64,000 nucleotides of DNA, from positions 3,844,001 through 3,908,000 of the forward strand of contig NZ_CP034036.1 of the NCBI RefSeq assembly GCF_005484965.1, given 5' to 3'. The first letter of the stretch is position 1. Each line of letters starts with the position of its first letter. Of this stretch, positions 9,013 through 19,820 are shown piece after piece. The stretch is from Brenneria nigrifluens DSM 30175 = ATCC 13028. Lineage in GTDB: Bacteria; Pseudomonadota; Gammaproteobacteria; Enterobacterales; Enterobacteriaceae. The translations under genes were made by a program, and so were the position numbers. The notes beneath the pieces were generated by a model. That model was not told the origin of the DNA and made no database searches. It saw only the letters and a program-made list of their open reading frames with translations.

Positions 9013-9198
9013 CACGTTTACCACTGTGCAATTAGGTAAGGTCTGATTATCGCGTGATTTTTGTCAGACGCAATATCAAATTGCGCATGGGCCATGGAAA
9101 TTCCCCGGTAAGTTCAGCGACGGGGATATTATTTATTAGGCGGCAATAATCGTTATACTGAGCGCCTTTAGCGACCCAGGACACGAGAACGTTAGCCT

Positions 9199-10128
9199 AT
9201 GCCGAACATTCAGGCGGTAACATCCTTTCTGCGCGCGTTGCAGGACGATCTCTGCCGACAGCTCGCCGCCGCGGATGGCGCCGCGAACTTTGATGAAGAC
9301 CTCTGGCCGCGCGCGGAAGGCGGCGGCGGACGCAGCCGGATATTATCCGGCGGAAAGGTATTCGAACGCGCCGGCGTCAACTTTTCCCACGTCACCGGCG
9401 GCGCATTGCCGCCGTCAGCCAGCGCGCACCGCCCCGAACTGGCAGGACGCAGCTATCAGGCGATGGGCGTCTCGCTGGTTATTCATCCGCAAAATCCCTA
9501 CGTTCCCACCGCTCACGCCAACGTACGCTTTTTCATTGCCGAAAAACCGGGCGAAGAAGCGGTATGGTGGTTCGGCGGCGGCTTCGATTTGACGCCGTTT
9601 TATGGTTTCAGGGAAGACGCGGTGCACTGGCATCAGACCGCGCGCGATCTGTGCCGGCCTTTCGGCGCGGACGTTTATCCGCGCTATAAGAAATGGTGCG
9701 ACGACTATTTTTATCTCAGGCACCGTAACGAAGCCCGGGGCATCGGCGGCTTGTTCTTCGACGATCTGAATACGCCCGATTTCGCGACCTGCTTCGCCTT
9801 TATCCGCGCCGTCGGCAACGGATTTGCGCCGGCCTATCTGCCGATTGTCGAGCGGCGCAAAAACCTGCCGTGGGGCGAGCGCGAGCGCGAATTTCAGCTT
9901 TATCGCCGCGGGCGCTATGTGGAGTTCAATCTGGTATGGGATCGCGGTACGCTGTTCGGGCTGCAAAGCGGCGGGCGCACCGAGTCGATTTTAATGTCCA
10001 TGCCGCCGCTGGCGCGCTGGGAATATCAGTATCAACCACAACCCGACAGCCCGGAAGCAGCGCTGTACCGGGACTTTTTACCCGTCAGGGATTGGCTTGA
10101 CGACAACAACAGCGGAGTAACCGAGTAA
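9199..10128 (+). CDS. hemF: HemF, oxygen-dependent coproporphyrinogen III oxidase
   Basis: Converts coproporphyrinogen III to protoporphyrinogen IX in the aerobic heme pathway, in the cytoplasm. At 309 residues it is slightly longer than E. coli HemF (299). Conserved segments are GGGGRSRIL, FSHVTGGALPPSAS, the WWFGGGFDLTP core, PRYKKWCDDYFYLRHR, and GLFFDDLN. It also has the C-terminal YVEFNLVWDRGTLFGLQSGGRTESILMSMPP signature. The stop codon overlaps the yaiI ATG (TAATG), so the two are translationally coupled. Confidence 0.97.
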   Translation: MPNIQAVTSFLRALQDDLCRQLAAADGAANFDEDLWPRAEGGGGRSRILSGGKVFERAGVNFSHVTGGALPPSASAHRPELAGRSYQAMGVSLVIHPQNPYVPTAHANVRFFIAEKPGEEAVWWFGGGFDLTPFYGFREDAVHWHQTARDLCRPFGADVYPRYKKWCDDYFYLRHRNEARGIGGLFFDDLNTPDFATCFAFIRAVGNGFAPAYLPIVERRKNLPWGEREREFQLYRRGRYVEFNLVWDRGTLFGLQSGGRTESILMSMPPLARWEYQYQPQPDSPEAALYRDFLPVRDWLDDNNSGVTE

Positions 10129-10574
10129 TGCAGATTTGGGTCGATGCCGACGCCTGCCCCAACGTGATCAAAGAGGTGCTGTTCCGCGCCGCGGAAAGAA
10201 CGGCGACGCAAACCACCCTGGTGGCCAATCAAGCATTAAAAGTACCGCCGTCGCGCTTTATCCGCACTCTGCGCGTGGCCGCCGGTTTTGACGTCGCGGA
10301 TAACGAAATCGTGCGCCGGGTTGAAGCGGGCGACCTGGTGGTCACCAGCGATATCCCGCTGGCGGCGGAAGTGATCGAAAAAGGCGGCGTGGCGCTGAAT
10401 CCGCGCGGCGAGCGATATACCCCGGACACCATCCGCGAACGGCTGAATATGCGCGATTTTATGGATACCATGCGCGCCAGCGGCATACAAACCGGCGGGC
10501 CCGCGACCCTCAATCAGCGCGACCGCCAGCAGTTCGCCAACGAGCTGGATAAATGGCTGCGGCAAGCCACCTAA
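10128..10574 (+). CDS. yaiI: YaiI, UPF0178-family protein
   Basis: A 148-residue protein of the conserved UPF0178/YaiI family. It begins IWVDADACPNVIKEVLFRAA and continues with VVTSDIPLAAEVIEKGG and NPRGERYT, all family hallmarks. The acidic residues of the DADACP and TSDIPLA motifs resemble a PIN/NYN-like nuclease fold, but no activity is established. It overlaps the hemF stop by one base, an arrangement unlike E. coli K-12, where yaiI lies elsewhere. A bidirectional terminator follows. Confidence 0.92.
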   Translation: MQIWVDADACPNVIKEVLFRAAERTATQTTLVANQALKVPPSRFIRTLRVAAGFDVADNEIVRRVEAGDLVVTSDIPLAAEVIEKGGVALNPRGERYTPDTIRERLNMRDFMDTMRASGIQTGGPATLNQRDRQQFANELDKWLRQAT

Positions 10575-10584
10575 GGCAAGATAA

Positions 10585-10623
10585 AAAAAGCCCGCCGGAG
10601 CGCATACTCCCGCGGGCTTTTTT
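10585..10623. terminator. Bidirectional terminator between yaiI and maeB
   Basis: An inverted repeat AAAAAGCCCGC (10585-10595) pairs with GCGGGCTTTTT (10612-10622), with an extra GGAG/CTCC pairing in the loop. A-tract and T-tract flank it, so it can end both the hemF-yaiI transcript and the converging maeB transcript. Confidence 0.9.
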
Positions 10624-10635
10624 AGCTCAGGCAGA

Positions 10636-12915
<2,280 letters not shown>

Positions 12916-13102
12916 TGTTACACCCTTTACCTATTTTCATTATGGAGAATTAATGAGATTACAAGGGGCCAGTATAATGTGTGTGGTTTGTTAAACTTTG
13001 AAGGGCGGCAAAAAGCGGGATTTAATTTCGCTTAATATAATTAATATAATTAATTTACAACTCGATTTTGCCGCCGACGCGGGTTGTCGCTCATGCCGCC
13101 GG

Positions 13103-13699
13103 TTAACGTCCGGCGACTCCCCATTCGGCGAACCAGCCCTCAATATAGGCATGCTGCAACAGCATAATGGTTTTCGCGTCCTTGATACGGCCGTCTTTCA
13201 CCATGTCCATCGCCTGCGCGAAAGGCAGTTCCAGCACCTCGATATCTTCATCCTCTACGCCCCCTCCGGCGTTTTCCCGCAGGGATTCATCGTACTCGGC
13301 GGCAAAGAAGTGCACCCGTTCCGTCACGCCGCCGGGCGACATATAGGCGTCAAACAGCTTTTCGACCTTGCCGATCGTATAGCCGGTTTCCTCTACCGCC
13401 TCGTTGCGAATGCACTCTTCGGGGGAATGGTCGTCCAGCAAACCGGCGCAGGCTTCCAGCAGCATGCCGCTTTCATTGCCATTCAGATAGGTGGGAATAC
13501 GGAACTGGCGCGTCAGAATGACGGTGCCCTTCTCGCGGTTATACATCAGGATGGTCGCCCCGTCTCCGCGGTCGTACACTTCGCGGATCTGGCGTACCAC
13601 GCCGCCGTTTTTTCTTTTTAAATCATAGATATATTTATGAAGAATAAACCAGTGGTCGGACAACAGTTTCTTTTCGATAATGGTAATTGGCGACGACAT
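13103..13699 (-). CDS. nudK: NudK, GDP-mannose pyrophosphatase (Nudix hydrolase)
   Basis: A 198-residue Nudix hydrolase with the full box G-x5-E-x7-REVEETG-type pattern (GLLDDHSPEECIRNEAVEETGY). It also has the NudK-specific segments GATILMYN, YMSPGGVTERVHFF and the acidic loop GGGVEDEDIEVLELPF. E. coli NudK hydrolyses GDP-mannose to GMP and mannose-1-phosphate. It follows mntH on the same strand after about 70 bp that contain a strong inverted repeat. Confidence 0.92.
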   Translation of the reverse strand: MSSPITIIEKKLLSDHWFILHKYIYDLKRKNGGVVRQIREVYDRGDGATILMYNREKGTVILTRQFRIPTYLNGNESGMLLEACAGLLDDHSPEECIRNEAVEETGYTIGKVEKLFDAYMSPGGVTERVHFFAAEYDESLRENAGGGVEDEDIEVLELPFAQAMDMVKDGRIKDAKTIMLLQHAYIEGWFAEWGVAGR

Positions 13700-13739
13700 A
13701 ACGGAACCCTAACAAGGAAGAATCAGTGTCCGATGATAA

Positions 13740-13769
13740 GACGCTACGTAGCGGAATGCACGTAGCGTC
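13740..13769 (-). terminator. Inverted repeat at the mntH stop codon
   Basis: A perfect 10-bp stem GACGCTACGT (13740-13749) / ACGTAGCGTC (13760-13769) with a 10-base loop overlaps the mntH stop codon on the minus strand. There is no good T-run after it. It may attenuate readthrough into nudK or stabilise the mntH mRNA end rather than be a full intrinsic terminator. Confidence 0.5.
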
Positions 13770-15006
13770 ATAGCCCGAAAGCCGTACTGACGAGCAGATA
13801 AGCATTGAGCGCCACGACAATAAAAACAATCGCTTTTCCGCTATTTTGCACCAGACGGCCGTTTACCATGCTCCCCATTAATTCCCGGTTACCGGTAAAT
13901 GAGAGCAAAGGAACCAGCGCCAGCGCGATACCGAAGCTCAGCACCACCTGGCTCAGCACCAGCACCCGGGTGGGATCCATCCCCGACCAGATAACGACAA
14001 AGGAGGGTAGCATGGTCACGGTACGCCGAACCCACAGCGGAATATGGAAATGAACAAAACCCTGCATCACCACCTGCCCGGCCAGCGTGCCGACCACGGT
14101 CGAGGAGAGTCCCGCCGCCACCAGGCTCAGGCCGAAAATGGTCGCCGCCGCCTGGCCCAATAACGGTTCCAGCGTCAGATAGGCGCGATCCAGATCGGCA
14201 ATATCCTGATTGCCGCTAAAATGGAACGCCGCGGCGGCCGTCGCCATCATCGCCAGATTGACGAACCCGGCTATCGTCATGGCTATCGCCACGTCCACTT
14301 TAGTTGCCGCATAACGTTGCGCGCGGGTATGTTTACCCTCGCGCTGCGTCAGGGAAGAATGCAGGTAAATAACATGAGGCATGATGGTTGCGCCCAGCAC
14401 GCCCGCCGCCAGAAAGACGGCGTCGGACGTCGGCAGGCTGGGGAGCGCCATCCCTTTGGCCAGCGCCGCCATTTCCGGACGCGAAAATACCAGCTCGACG
14501 ATGTAGGCCGCCGCCACAAACAGCAACAGGCCGCCAATCACCATTTCCAGCGGCTTCTGCCCGCGACTTTGCAGCATGAGAATCAGAAAGGTGGCGATAC
14601 CGGTCAGGATGGCGCCCTCAAGCAGAGAGACCCCCAGCAGCAGTTTAAAACCGATGGCCGCCCCGATAAATTCAGCCAGATCGGTGGCCATGGCGATAAT
14701 CTCCGCTTGCACCCAGTAGGCCCAGACCACGGGCCGCGGAAAACGATCGCGAATCAGTTCAGCCAGGTTTTTACCGGTGGCGATTCCCAGCTTGGCCGAC
14801 AGCAATTGGATCAGCATCGCCATGATATTGGCCCAGACCACCACCCACAGCAGGGTATAGCCATAGGCGGCGCCGGACTGGATATTGGTCGCAAAGTTAC
14901 CCGGATCGATGTAACCGATCGCCGCGATAAAGGCCGGTCCCATCAAAGAAAGCTTTATCTTTCTCGATCTACGGCTGGCTGACTCGACGACACGGCTATC
15001 CGGCAT
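13768..15006 (-). CDS. mntH: MntH, proton-coupled manganese (Nramp) transporter
   Basis: A 412-residue inner-membrane protein, the E. coli MntH length, with about eleven hydrophobic segments. The Nramp metal site motifs are present: DPGNFATNIQSGA in helix 1 and MPHVIYLHSSL in helix 6. It imports Mn(II), and to a lesser degree Fe(II), with protons. A Fur-type box lies 46-58 bp upstream. Its 3' end carries an inverted repeat shared with the mntH-nudK gap. Confidence 0.97.
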   Translation of the reverse strand: MPDSRVVESASRRSRKIKLSLMGPAFIAAIGYIDPGNFATNIQSGAAYGYTLLWVVVWANIMAMLIQLLSAKLGIATGKNLAELIRDRFPRPVVWAYWVQAEIIAMATDLAEFIGAAIGFKLLLGVSLLEGAILTGIATFLILMLQSRGQKPLEMVIGGLLLFVAAAYIVELVFSRPEMAALAKGMALPSLPTSDAVFLAAGVLGATIMPHVIYLHSSLTQREGKHTRAQRYAATKVDVAIAMTIAGFVNLAMMATAAAAFHFSGNQDIADLDRAYLTLEPLLGQAAATIFGLSLVAAGLSSTVVGTLAGQVVMQGFVHFHIPLWVRRTVTMLPSFVVIWSGMDPTRVLVLSQVVLSFGIALALVPLLSFTGNRELMGSMVNGRLVQNSGKAIVFIVVALNAYLLVSTAFGL

Positions 15007-15051
15007 AATATGCCCCTTCTAACGCTGTTGTTTTACTACCCTTACATAAAC

Positions 15052-15064
15052 GATAATGATTATC
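15052..15064. promoter_or_regulatory. Fur-type box upstream of mntH
   Basis: The sequence GATAATGATTATC is a perfect 13-base palindrome and matches the core of the enterobacterial Fur consensus. It sits about 50 bp before mntH, in keeping with known Fur control of mntH in E. coli and Salmonella. A separate MntR site was not recognised by eye. Confidence 0.75.
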
Positions 15065-15173
15065 AAGCGCATTTATAGCGGCAGTGCCGATTCTTCTGAT
15101 AGCCTAAGATGATGATTCATACAGAAAATAAAAAACACCTTTTTATATCAATCAACATTAATACAGTATAAAC

Positions 15174-15202
15174 AAAAAACCCCACGCCGGAGCATGGGGT
15201 TT
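15174..15202 (-). terminator. Rho-independent terminator of grpE
   Basis: On the minus strand AAACCCCA and TGGGGTTT arms (15202-15195 and 15184-15177) form an 8-bp stem, followed by TTTTTTG, 28 bp after the grpE stop codon. Confidence 0.9.
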
Positions 15203-15230
15203 GCAGCAAGGTAAATTGAATAAAACCCAA

Positions 15231-15809
15231 TCACTCTTTCGCTTTAGATACCGCCACCATCGCCGGGCGCAGCAAACGTCCGTTCAACGTGTAGCCTTTT
15301 TGCATCACCAGCATTACGTGATTAGGCTGATGATCGGCTGATTCCAGCATCGTCATCGCCTGGTGGACTTCCGGGTTAAAGGGAACGTTAACCTCTTCAA
15401 TCACTTCGATACCGAACTTGCGCACCGCATCCAGCAGCGATTTGAGCGTCAGTTCGACGCCTTCAATCACCGGCGCCAGCGCCTCGTTGGATTTATCAGC
15501 CGTATCCAGCGCACGTTCAAGGTTGTCAATCACCGGCAACATTTCGCTGGCGAACTTCTCGACGGCGAACTTATGCGCCTTTTCGACGTCCATTTCCGCC
15601 CGGCGACGGATATTGTCGGCTTCGGCGCGGGCGCGCAGTACATTATCGCGCTCACGCTGTTGCAGCTCGTTCAATTGCGCCGTCAACTCGGCGATACGCT
15701 CATCACGCGGGTCGGTCGAGCCCGACTCGGCTTCCGCTTGTTGCCCTTTTGCCGTCTCCGTTTGATCCAAGACTTGCTCGTCGGGCGTATTCTGTTCTTT
15801 ACTACTCAT
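15231..15809 (-). CDS. grpE: GrpE, nucleotide-exchange factor of DnaK
   Basis: A 192-residue heat-shock co-chaperone. The N-terminus is acidic and disordered, then a long coiled-coil helix (about 38-100, with RDNVLRARAEADNIRRRAEMDVEKA) and the beta-wing domain with GIEVIEEVNVPFNPEVHQAM and NHVMLVMQKGYTLNGRLLRPAMV. It drives ADP release from DnaK in the cytoplasm. A sigma-32 promoter lies upstream and a clear terminator downstream. It is divergent from nadK, as in E. coli. Confidence 0.96.
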   Translation of the reverse strand: MSSKEQNTPDEQVLDQTETAKGQQAEAESGSTDPRDERIAELTAQLNELQQRERDNVLRARAEADNIRRRAEMDVEKAHKFAVEKFASEMLPVIDNLERALDTADKSNEALAPVIEGVELTLKSLLDAVRKFGIEVIEEVNVPFNPEVHQAMTMLESADHQPNHVMLVMQKGYTLNGRLLRPAMVAVSKAKE

Positions 15810-15850
15810 GAAATTCTCCGCGTTTTAGCATTAATCCCGCTAGTTGCTTA

Positions 15851-15879
15851 TTATGGGGATCAAAACCGGGGATTCAAGG
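15851..15879 (-). promoter_or_regulatory. Sigma-32 heat-shock promoter of grpE
   Basis: Reading the minus strand, CCTTGAAT (15879-15872) is followed after 13 bases by CCCCATAA (15858-15851). This matches the sigma-32 consensus of a CTTGAA-type -35 and a CCCCATnT-type -10. It lies about 45 bp upstream of the grpE ATG. Confidence 0.85.
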
Positions 15880-15941
15880 GAATCAGTCACATATTGGCTG
15901 CAACCCGCTCCGGGCACATCACGCTGAGGATAACGACAGCA

Positions 15942-16820
15942 ATGAATAAACCGTTTAATTGCATTGGCATAGTCGGCCACCCGCGCCATCCCACCGCGCT
16001 GGCGACCCACGAAATGCTCTATCATTGGCTGACCGGCAAAGGTTATTCGGTATTGATTGAACAGCAGATCGCCCGCGATCTGAACCTGAAGGATGCCCGT
16101 ACCGCCAGCCTGGCCGATATCGGGCAACAGGCCGATCTGGCGGTAGTGGTTGGCGGCGACGGCAATATGCTGGGGGCGGCGCGGGTATTATCGCGCTATG
16201 ACATTCAGGTTATCGGCGTTAACCGCGGCAATCTCGGATTCCTGACCGATCTGGATCCCGACCACGCGCAGCAGCAGTTATCCGAAGTATTGAACGGCCG
16301 TTATCTGAGCGAACGCCGCTTTATGCTGGAAGCGCATATCTGCCGTGCCGATCAGCCCAGCAGCATTAGCACCGCCATTAATGAAGTGGTGCTGCATCCC
16401 GGCAAAGTGGCGCACATGATCGAATTTGAAGTCTATATCGATAACAACTTTGCCTTCTCGCAACGTTCGGACGGACTGATTATCTCCACGCCGACCGGCT
16501 CTACCGCCTATTCACTATCCGGCGGCGGCCCGATCCTCACGCCCTCGCTGGATGCCATCGCCATCGTGCCGATGTTTCCCCATACGCTCTCGGCCCGGCC
16601 GCTGGTCATCAACAGCAGCAGCACCATCCGGTTAAAATTTTCCCATATCACCAGCGATCTGGAGATCAGCTGCGACAGCCAGATTTCACTGCCGATACAG
16701 CAAAAGGAAGAGGTGCTGATTCGCCGCAGCGAATACTGCCTTAACCTGATACATCCTGAAAATTACAGTTACTTCAATACATTAAGCACAAAACTCGGCT
16801 GGTCTAAAAAATTATTCTAA
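15942..16820 (+). CDS. nadK: NadK, NAD kinase
   Basis: Phosphorylates NAD to NADP in the cytoplasm. The ATG at 15942, with GAGGA 11 bases upstream, gives 292 residues, the exact E. coli length. The frame stays open far upstream, but that part overlaps grpE and the heat-shock promoter and has no NadK similarity. Motifs: GGDGNMLGAAR (ATP/NAD site, catalytic Asp), NRGNLGFLTDLDP, the NE motif in STAINEVVLHPG, and TPTGSTAYSLSGGGPI. recN follows in the same direction after 84 bp with its own SOS promoter. Confidence 0.97.
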   Translation: MNKPFNCIGIVGHPRHPTALATHEMLYHWLTGKGYSVLIEQQIARDLNLKDARTASLADIGQQADLAVVVGGDGNMLGAARVLSRYDIQVIGVNRGNLGFLTDLDPDHAQQQLSEVLNGRYLSERRFMLEAHICRADQPSSISTAINEVVLHPGKVAHMIEFEVYIDNNFAFSQRSDGLIISTPTGSTAYSLSGGGPILTPSLDAIAIVPMFPHTLSARPLVINSSSTIRLKFSHITSDLEISCDSQISLPIQQKEEVLIRRSEYCLNLIHPENYSYFNTLSTKLGWSKKLF

Positions 16821-16838
16821 AATTTTCACTCACTGCTT

Positions 16839-16880
16839 TACTGTATATAAAACCAGTTTATACTGTATGCAATTACACCT
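16839..16880 (+). promoter_or_regulatory. Two LexA boxes in the recN promoter
   Basis: Two LexA-type sites lie just upstream of recN: TACTGTATATAAAACCAGTT at 16839-16858 (CTGT-N8-CCAG; to my recollection the same as the first E. coli recN box) and TACTGTATGCAATTACACCT at 16861-16880 (CTGT-N8-ACAC). Tandem boxes fit the tight SOS control of recN. Confidence 0.88.
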
Positions 16881-16904
16881 TGTTATTACATACAGGAAAT
16901 TATC

Positions 16905-18566
16905 ATGCTGGCGCAACTCACTATCAGTAACTTCGCCATCGTGCGCGAATTGGAAATAGATTTTCAGTCAGGAATGAGCGTCATCACCGGGGAAACCGGC
17001 GCCGGTAAATCCATTGCGATTGATGCTCTCGGCCTGTGTCTGGGAAACCGTTCCGACGCCAGCATGGTAAGGCCGGAAGCCGCCCGCGCGGATATCTGCG
17101 CCCGTTTCTCGCTGGCCGATACGCTCGCCGCCCGCCGGTGGCTGGAACAAAACCAGTTGGATGACGGCAATGAGTGTCTGTTACGCCGGGTGATTGGCGC
17201 CGACGGCCGCTCCCGCGGTTTTATCAACGGCACCGCGGTGCCGCTCTCGCAACTGCGCGAACTCGGCCAGCATCTGATTCAACTGCACGGCCAGCACGCC
17301 CATCAATTACTGCTCAGACCCGACCACCAGAAACATCTGCTGGATGCCTACGCGGATGAACCCCTGTTGCTTGGCGCCATGCGGCAAATCTGGCAGCAGT
17401 GGCACCAGAGCTGCCGGGCGCTGGCGCAGTTGCAGCAGGCCGCCATCGAGCGGGAGGCGCGACGCGAGCTGCTGCAATACCAGTTGAAAGAGCTGAACGA
17501 GTTTGCCCCCCAGCCCGGCGAATACGAACAGATTGACGCCGAGTACAAGCGTCTGGCGAACAGCGGACAGCTACTGGCGCTTAGCCAGCAGACGTTACAG
17601 CTGCTCAGCGATGACGAAGAGCAAAACATGCTCGGCATGCTGCACGGCGTCAAGCATCGGCTCGGCGAGTTGGTCGCCATGGACGATAAGCTGTCCGGCG
17701 TACTTTCCATGCTGGAGGAAGCGGGGATCCAAATCAGCGAAGCCAACGATGAGCTGCGCCACTACAGCGAACAAATGGATCTCGATCCGATCCGGCTATA
17801 CGAACTTGAGCAACGGCTATCCCGCCAGTTATCGCTGGCGCGTAAACATCATGTGCCGCCGGAAGGGTTGCCGACACTCCATCAACAGCTATTGGAAGAG
17901 CAGCAGCTACTGGATCAGCAGGAAAACGATCACCACGCCCTGAGTCGCGCCGTAAGCGAATATCATCAACAGGCGCTGCATATCGCCGAGCAATTGCACG
18001 TTCGTCGGCAGCATCACGCCGGTGAACTGGCTCAGCTCATCACCGCCAATATGCACGATCTGGCGATGCCGCACGGGCGCTTCACCATTGAGGTAAAGTT
18101 TACCCCCGAGCATTTAACGGCCAGCGGCGCGGACAGCATTGAGTTTTGCGTCACCACCAATCCCGGCCAACCGCATCAGCCGTTGTCCAAGGTGGCGTCA
18201 GGCGGGGAACTTTCCCGTATCGCGCTGATCATTCAAGTTATTACCGCGAGAAAAATGGATACACCGGCGCTGATCTTTGATGAGGTCGACGTGGGGATCA
18301 GCGGCCCGACCGCGGCGATTGTCGGCAAAATGCTGCGCCAGCTCGGCGAATCGACACAGGTGATGTGCGTCACCCACCTGCCTCAGGTCGCGGGCTGCGG
18401 TCATCAGCACTTCTTCGTCAGCAAACAGACCGACGGCGCGGAAACGGAAACGCTGATGCAACCGCTGGACAAACGCGCCCGGTTACAGGAACTGGCGCGC
18501 CTGCTAGGCGGCAGCGCCGTGACCAAAAATACCCTGGCGAACGCCAAAGAACTGTTGGCCGCGTAA
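16905..18566 (+). CDS. recN: RecN, SMC-like DNA repair ATPase
   Basis: A 553-residue SMC-family protein for double-strand-break repair. Walker A GETGAGKS is at 29-36, a long central coiled-coil occupies about 155-370, and the C-terminal lobe has the signature LSKVASGGELSRIALI and Walker B ALIFDEVDVGISG. The last residues ANAKELLAA match E. coli, where a similar tail is recognised by ClpXP. It is preceded by two LexA boxes and followed by a GC hairpin. Confidence 0.97.
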   Translation: MLAQLTISNFAIVRELEIDFQSGMSVITGETGAGKSIAIDALGLCLGNRSDASMVRPEAARADICARFSLADTLAARRWLEQNQLDDGNECLLRRVIGADGRSRGFINGTAVPLSQLRELGQHLIQLHGQHAHQLLLRPDHQKHLLDAYADEPLLLGAMRQIWQQWHQSCRALAQLQQAAIEREARRELLQYQLKELNEFAPQPGEYEQIDAEYKRLANSGQLLALSQQTLQLLSDDEEQNMLGMLHGVKHRLGELVAMDDKLSGVLSMLEEAGIQISEANDELRHYSEQMDLDPIRLYELEQRLSRQLSLARKHHVPPEGLPTLHQQLLEEQQLLDQQENDHHALSRAVSEYHQQALHIAEQLHVRRQHHAGELAQLITANMHDLAMPHGRFTIEVKFTPEHLTASGADSIEFCVTTNPGQPHQPLSKVASGGELSRIALIIQVITARKMDTPALIFDEVDVGISGPTAAIVGKMLRQLGESTQVMCVTHLPQVAGCGHQHFFVSKQTDGAETETLMQPLDKRARLQELARLLGGSAVTKNTLANAKELLAA

Positions 18567-18580
18567 ACCCACGCCCCACG

Positions 18581-18614
18581 GACGGGGCCAGTCATTCCCC
18601 GTCCCCATATTTTA
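18581..18614 (+). terminator. Probable recN terminator
   Basis: GACGGGG (18581-18587) pairs with CCCCGTC (18597-18603) across a 9-base loop, followed by an AT-rich run ending in TTTT. It starts 15 bp after the recN stop. The T-tract is not immediately adjacent, so efficiency is uncertain. Confidence 0.5.
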
Positions 18615-18652
18615 AACCGTCCGAAGAGATAGCCCGCTATATCAAAAAATCC

Positions 18653-18679
18653 CAACTTTTTTGCTTTCCCGGGGTCATA
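18653..18679 (+). promoter_or_regulatory. Candidate sigma-E promoter of bamE
   Basis: CAACTT (18653-18658), a 16-base spacer, then TCATA (18675-18679) resembles the sigma-E pattern GAACTT-N16-TCnAA. It lies about 80 bp before bamE, an outer-membrane assembly gene that would fit sigma-E control. The -10 match is only partial. Confidence 0.4.
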
Positions 18680-18756
18680 CTGGGGTCTTGCAGGTTTTCA
18701 ATTCAGGCAAGGTCTATTATCATCGTCAACCTATGCCCTTAAGGAATATAATCACT

Positions 18757-19092
18757 ATGCGCTGTAAAACGCTGACCGTCGTCGCTGCGGTGGTTGTTAT
18801 GCTGACTGCCGGCTGTTCCACGTTAGAGAAAGTGGTTTATCGGCCAGACATCAATCAGGGAAACTATCTGGCGCCGGGCGATGTCGCCAAAATTCATACC
18901 GGAATGACCAAACAGCAGGTCGCTTACACACTGGGAACGCCGATGATGCAGGATCCCTTCGGCAGCGATACCTGGTTTTACGTATTCCGCCAACAGCCTG
19001 GTCATGAGTCCGTAAAACAACAAACCCTGACGCTGACGTTTAATAGCGGCGGCGTATTAACCAATATCGATAACAAAGCCGCGCTGAATTAA
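18757..19092 (+). CDS. bamE: BamE (SmpA), lipoprotein of the BAM outer-membrane assembly complex
   Basis: A 111-residue lipoprotein starting MRCKTLTV, with lipobox LTAGC and lipidated Cys20. The frame is open 32 codons further up, but the ATG at 18757 has AAGGA at the right distance and matches the E. coli start. The BamE fold is seen in VVYRPDINQGNYL, the GMTKQQVAYTLGTPMMQDPF hairpin and DTWFYVFRQQPG. It helps BamA and BamD fold outer-membrane proteins. It converges on rnfH. Confidence 0.95.
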   Translation: MRCKTLTVVAAVVVMLTAGCSTLEKVVYRPDINQGNYLAPGDVAKIHTGMTKQQVAYTLGTPMMQDPFGSDTWFYVFRQQPGHESVKQQTLTLTFNSGGVLTNIDNKAALN

Positions 19093-19095
19093 TCT

Positions 19096-19118
19096 GGCGC
19101 CGGGCGCCTTATTTTTTT
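19096..19118 (+). terminator. Terminator of bamE
   Basis: A short GC stem GGCGC (19096-19100) / GCGCC (19104-19108) is followed by a seven-T run (19112-19118), directly after the bamE stop and overlapping the last codons of the convergent rnfH. Confidence 0.65.
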
Positions 19119-19393
19119 GCGCGCTCGGCGCGCTGTCGACGCAGCTCTTTCGGGTCGGCAATCAGCGGGCGGTAGATCTCGACGCGATCGCCATCGTTAA
19201 GAATATCGCTCAGTTTTACCGTTCTGCTGTAGATACCGACCTTGTTGCTCTGCAGATCAATGTCTGCCCGTAGCTCCAGCAGACCGGATGCCGCAATCGC
19301 CTGTTCGACCGAGCTGCCTTGCGCTAACGTTACCGTGCGCAAATATTGCCGTTCCGGTAACGCATAAACCACCTCCACGCGGATATCAGGCAC
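19109..19393 (-). CDS. rnfH: RnfH (RatB), UPF0125 family protein
   Basis: A small 94-residue ubiquitin-like (beta-grasp) protein with VEVVYALPERQYL, SGLLELRADIDL, KVGIYSRTVKLSD and the C-terminal DRVEIYRPLIADPKELRRQRAE. The ATG-started frame at 19477 would add 28 residues that belong to the overlapping ratA sequence. The GTG at 19393 gives the family length and starts PDIRVEVV as in E. coli. It overlaps the end of ratA by 8 bp. It pairs with ratA as a toxin-antitoxin-like operon (ratAB), although an antitoxin role for RnfH is not proven. Confidence 0.88.
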   Translation of the reverse strand: MPDIRVEVVYALPERQYLRTVTLAQGSSVEQAIAASGLLELRADIDLQSNKVGIYSRTVKLSDILNDGDRVEIYRPLIADPKELRRQRAERAKK

Positions 19394-19820
19394 TGTAAAC
19401 CTCTTTGGCGCGCTGCGTGAACGCCTGCACCATATTTCCCGCCATCTCTTTGAAAACTTTGCCGAAAGCGATTTCAATCATCGCATTGGTGAATTCAAAA
19501 TCAAGGTGCAGTTCCACCTTGCAGGCATCATTGCTCAGCGGTGTGAAATGCCAGTCGCCGCTTAGTTGACGAAAAGGCCCACCTACCAGTTGCATATTAA
19601 TATTCTGGTTATTGGTCAGGGTATTGCGCGTGGTAAATGTCTTGCGGATCCCCGCTTTGGAAACATCAACGGCGGCGGTCATTTCGTCCGGCGTAGCAGA
19701 CAGCACCCGGCTACCGGTACAACCCGGTAAAAAAGCAGGATACGAAGAGACATCATTAACCAACCGGTACATCTGTTCCGCGCTGAACGGCACCAGAGCA
19801 GAACGACTTATTTTGGGCAT
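19386..19820 (-). CDS. ratA: RatA, START-domain protein (ribosome association toxin / CoQ-binding)
   Basis: A 144-residue SRPBCC/START-like protein: SALVPFSAEQMYRLVNDVSSYPAFLPGC at the N-terminus, then VELHLDFEFTNAMIEIAFGKVFKEMAGNMVQAFTQRAKEVY. In E. coli RatA was reported to bind 50S subunits and block 70S formation, and the family is also the bacterial COQ10 relative. It is divergent from smpB and overlaps rnfH at its 3' end. Confidence 0.93.
   Translation of the reverse strand: MPKISRSALVPFSAEQMYRLVNDVSSYPAFLPGCTGSRVLSATPDEMTAAVDVSKAGIRKTFTTRNTLTNNQNINMQLVGGPFRQLSGDWHFTPLSNDACKVELHLDFEFTNAMIEIAFGKVFKEMAGNMVQAFTQRAKEVYSA

Noticed and set aside
15363..15941. Upstream extension of the nadK frame
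   Set aside because: The extension covers grpE and its heat-shock promoter, has no NadK similarity and the ATG at 15942 gives the exact family length.
18661..18756. Longer N-terminus for BamE
   Set aside because: It would put 32 residues before the lipoprotein signal peptide; the inner ATG has a good ribosome-binding site and the family start.
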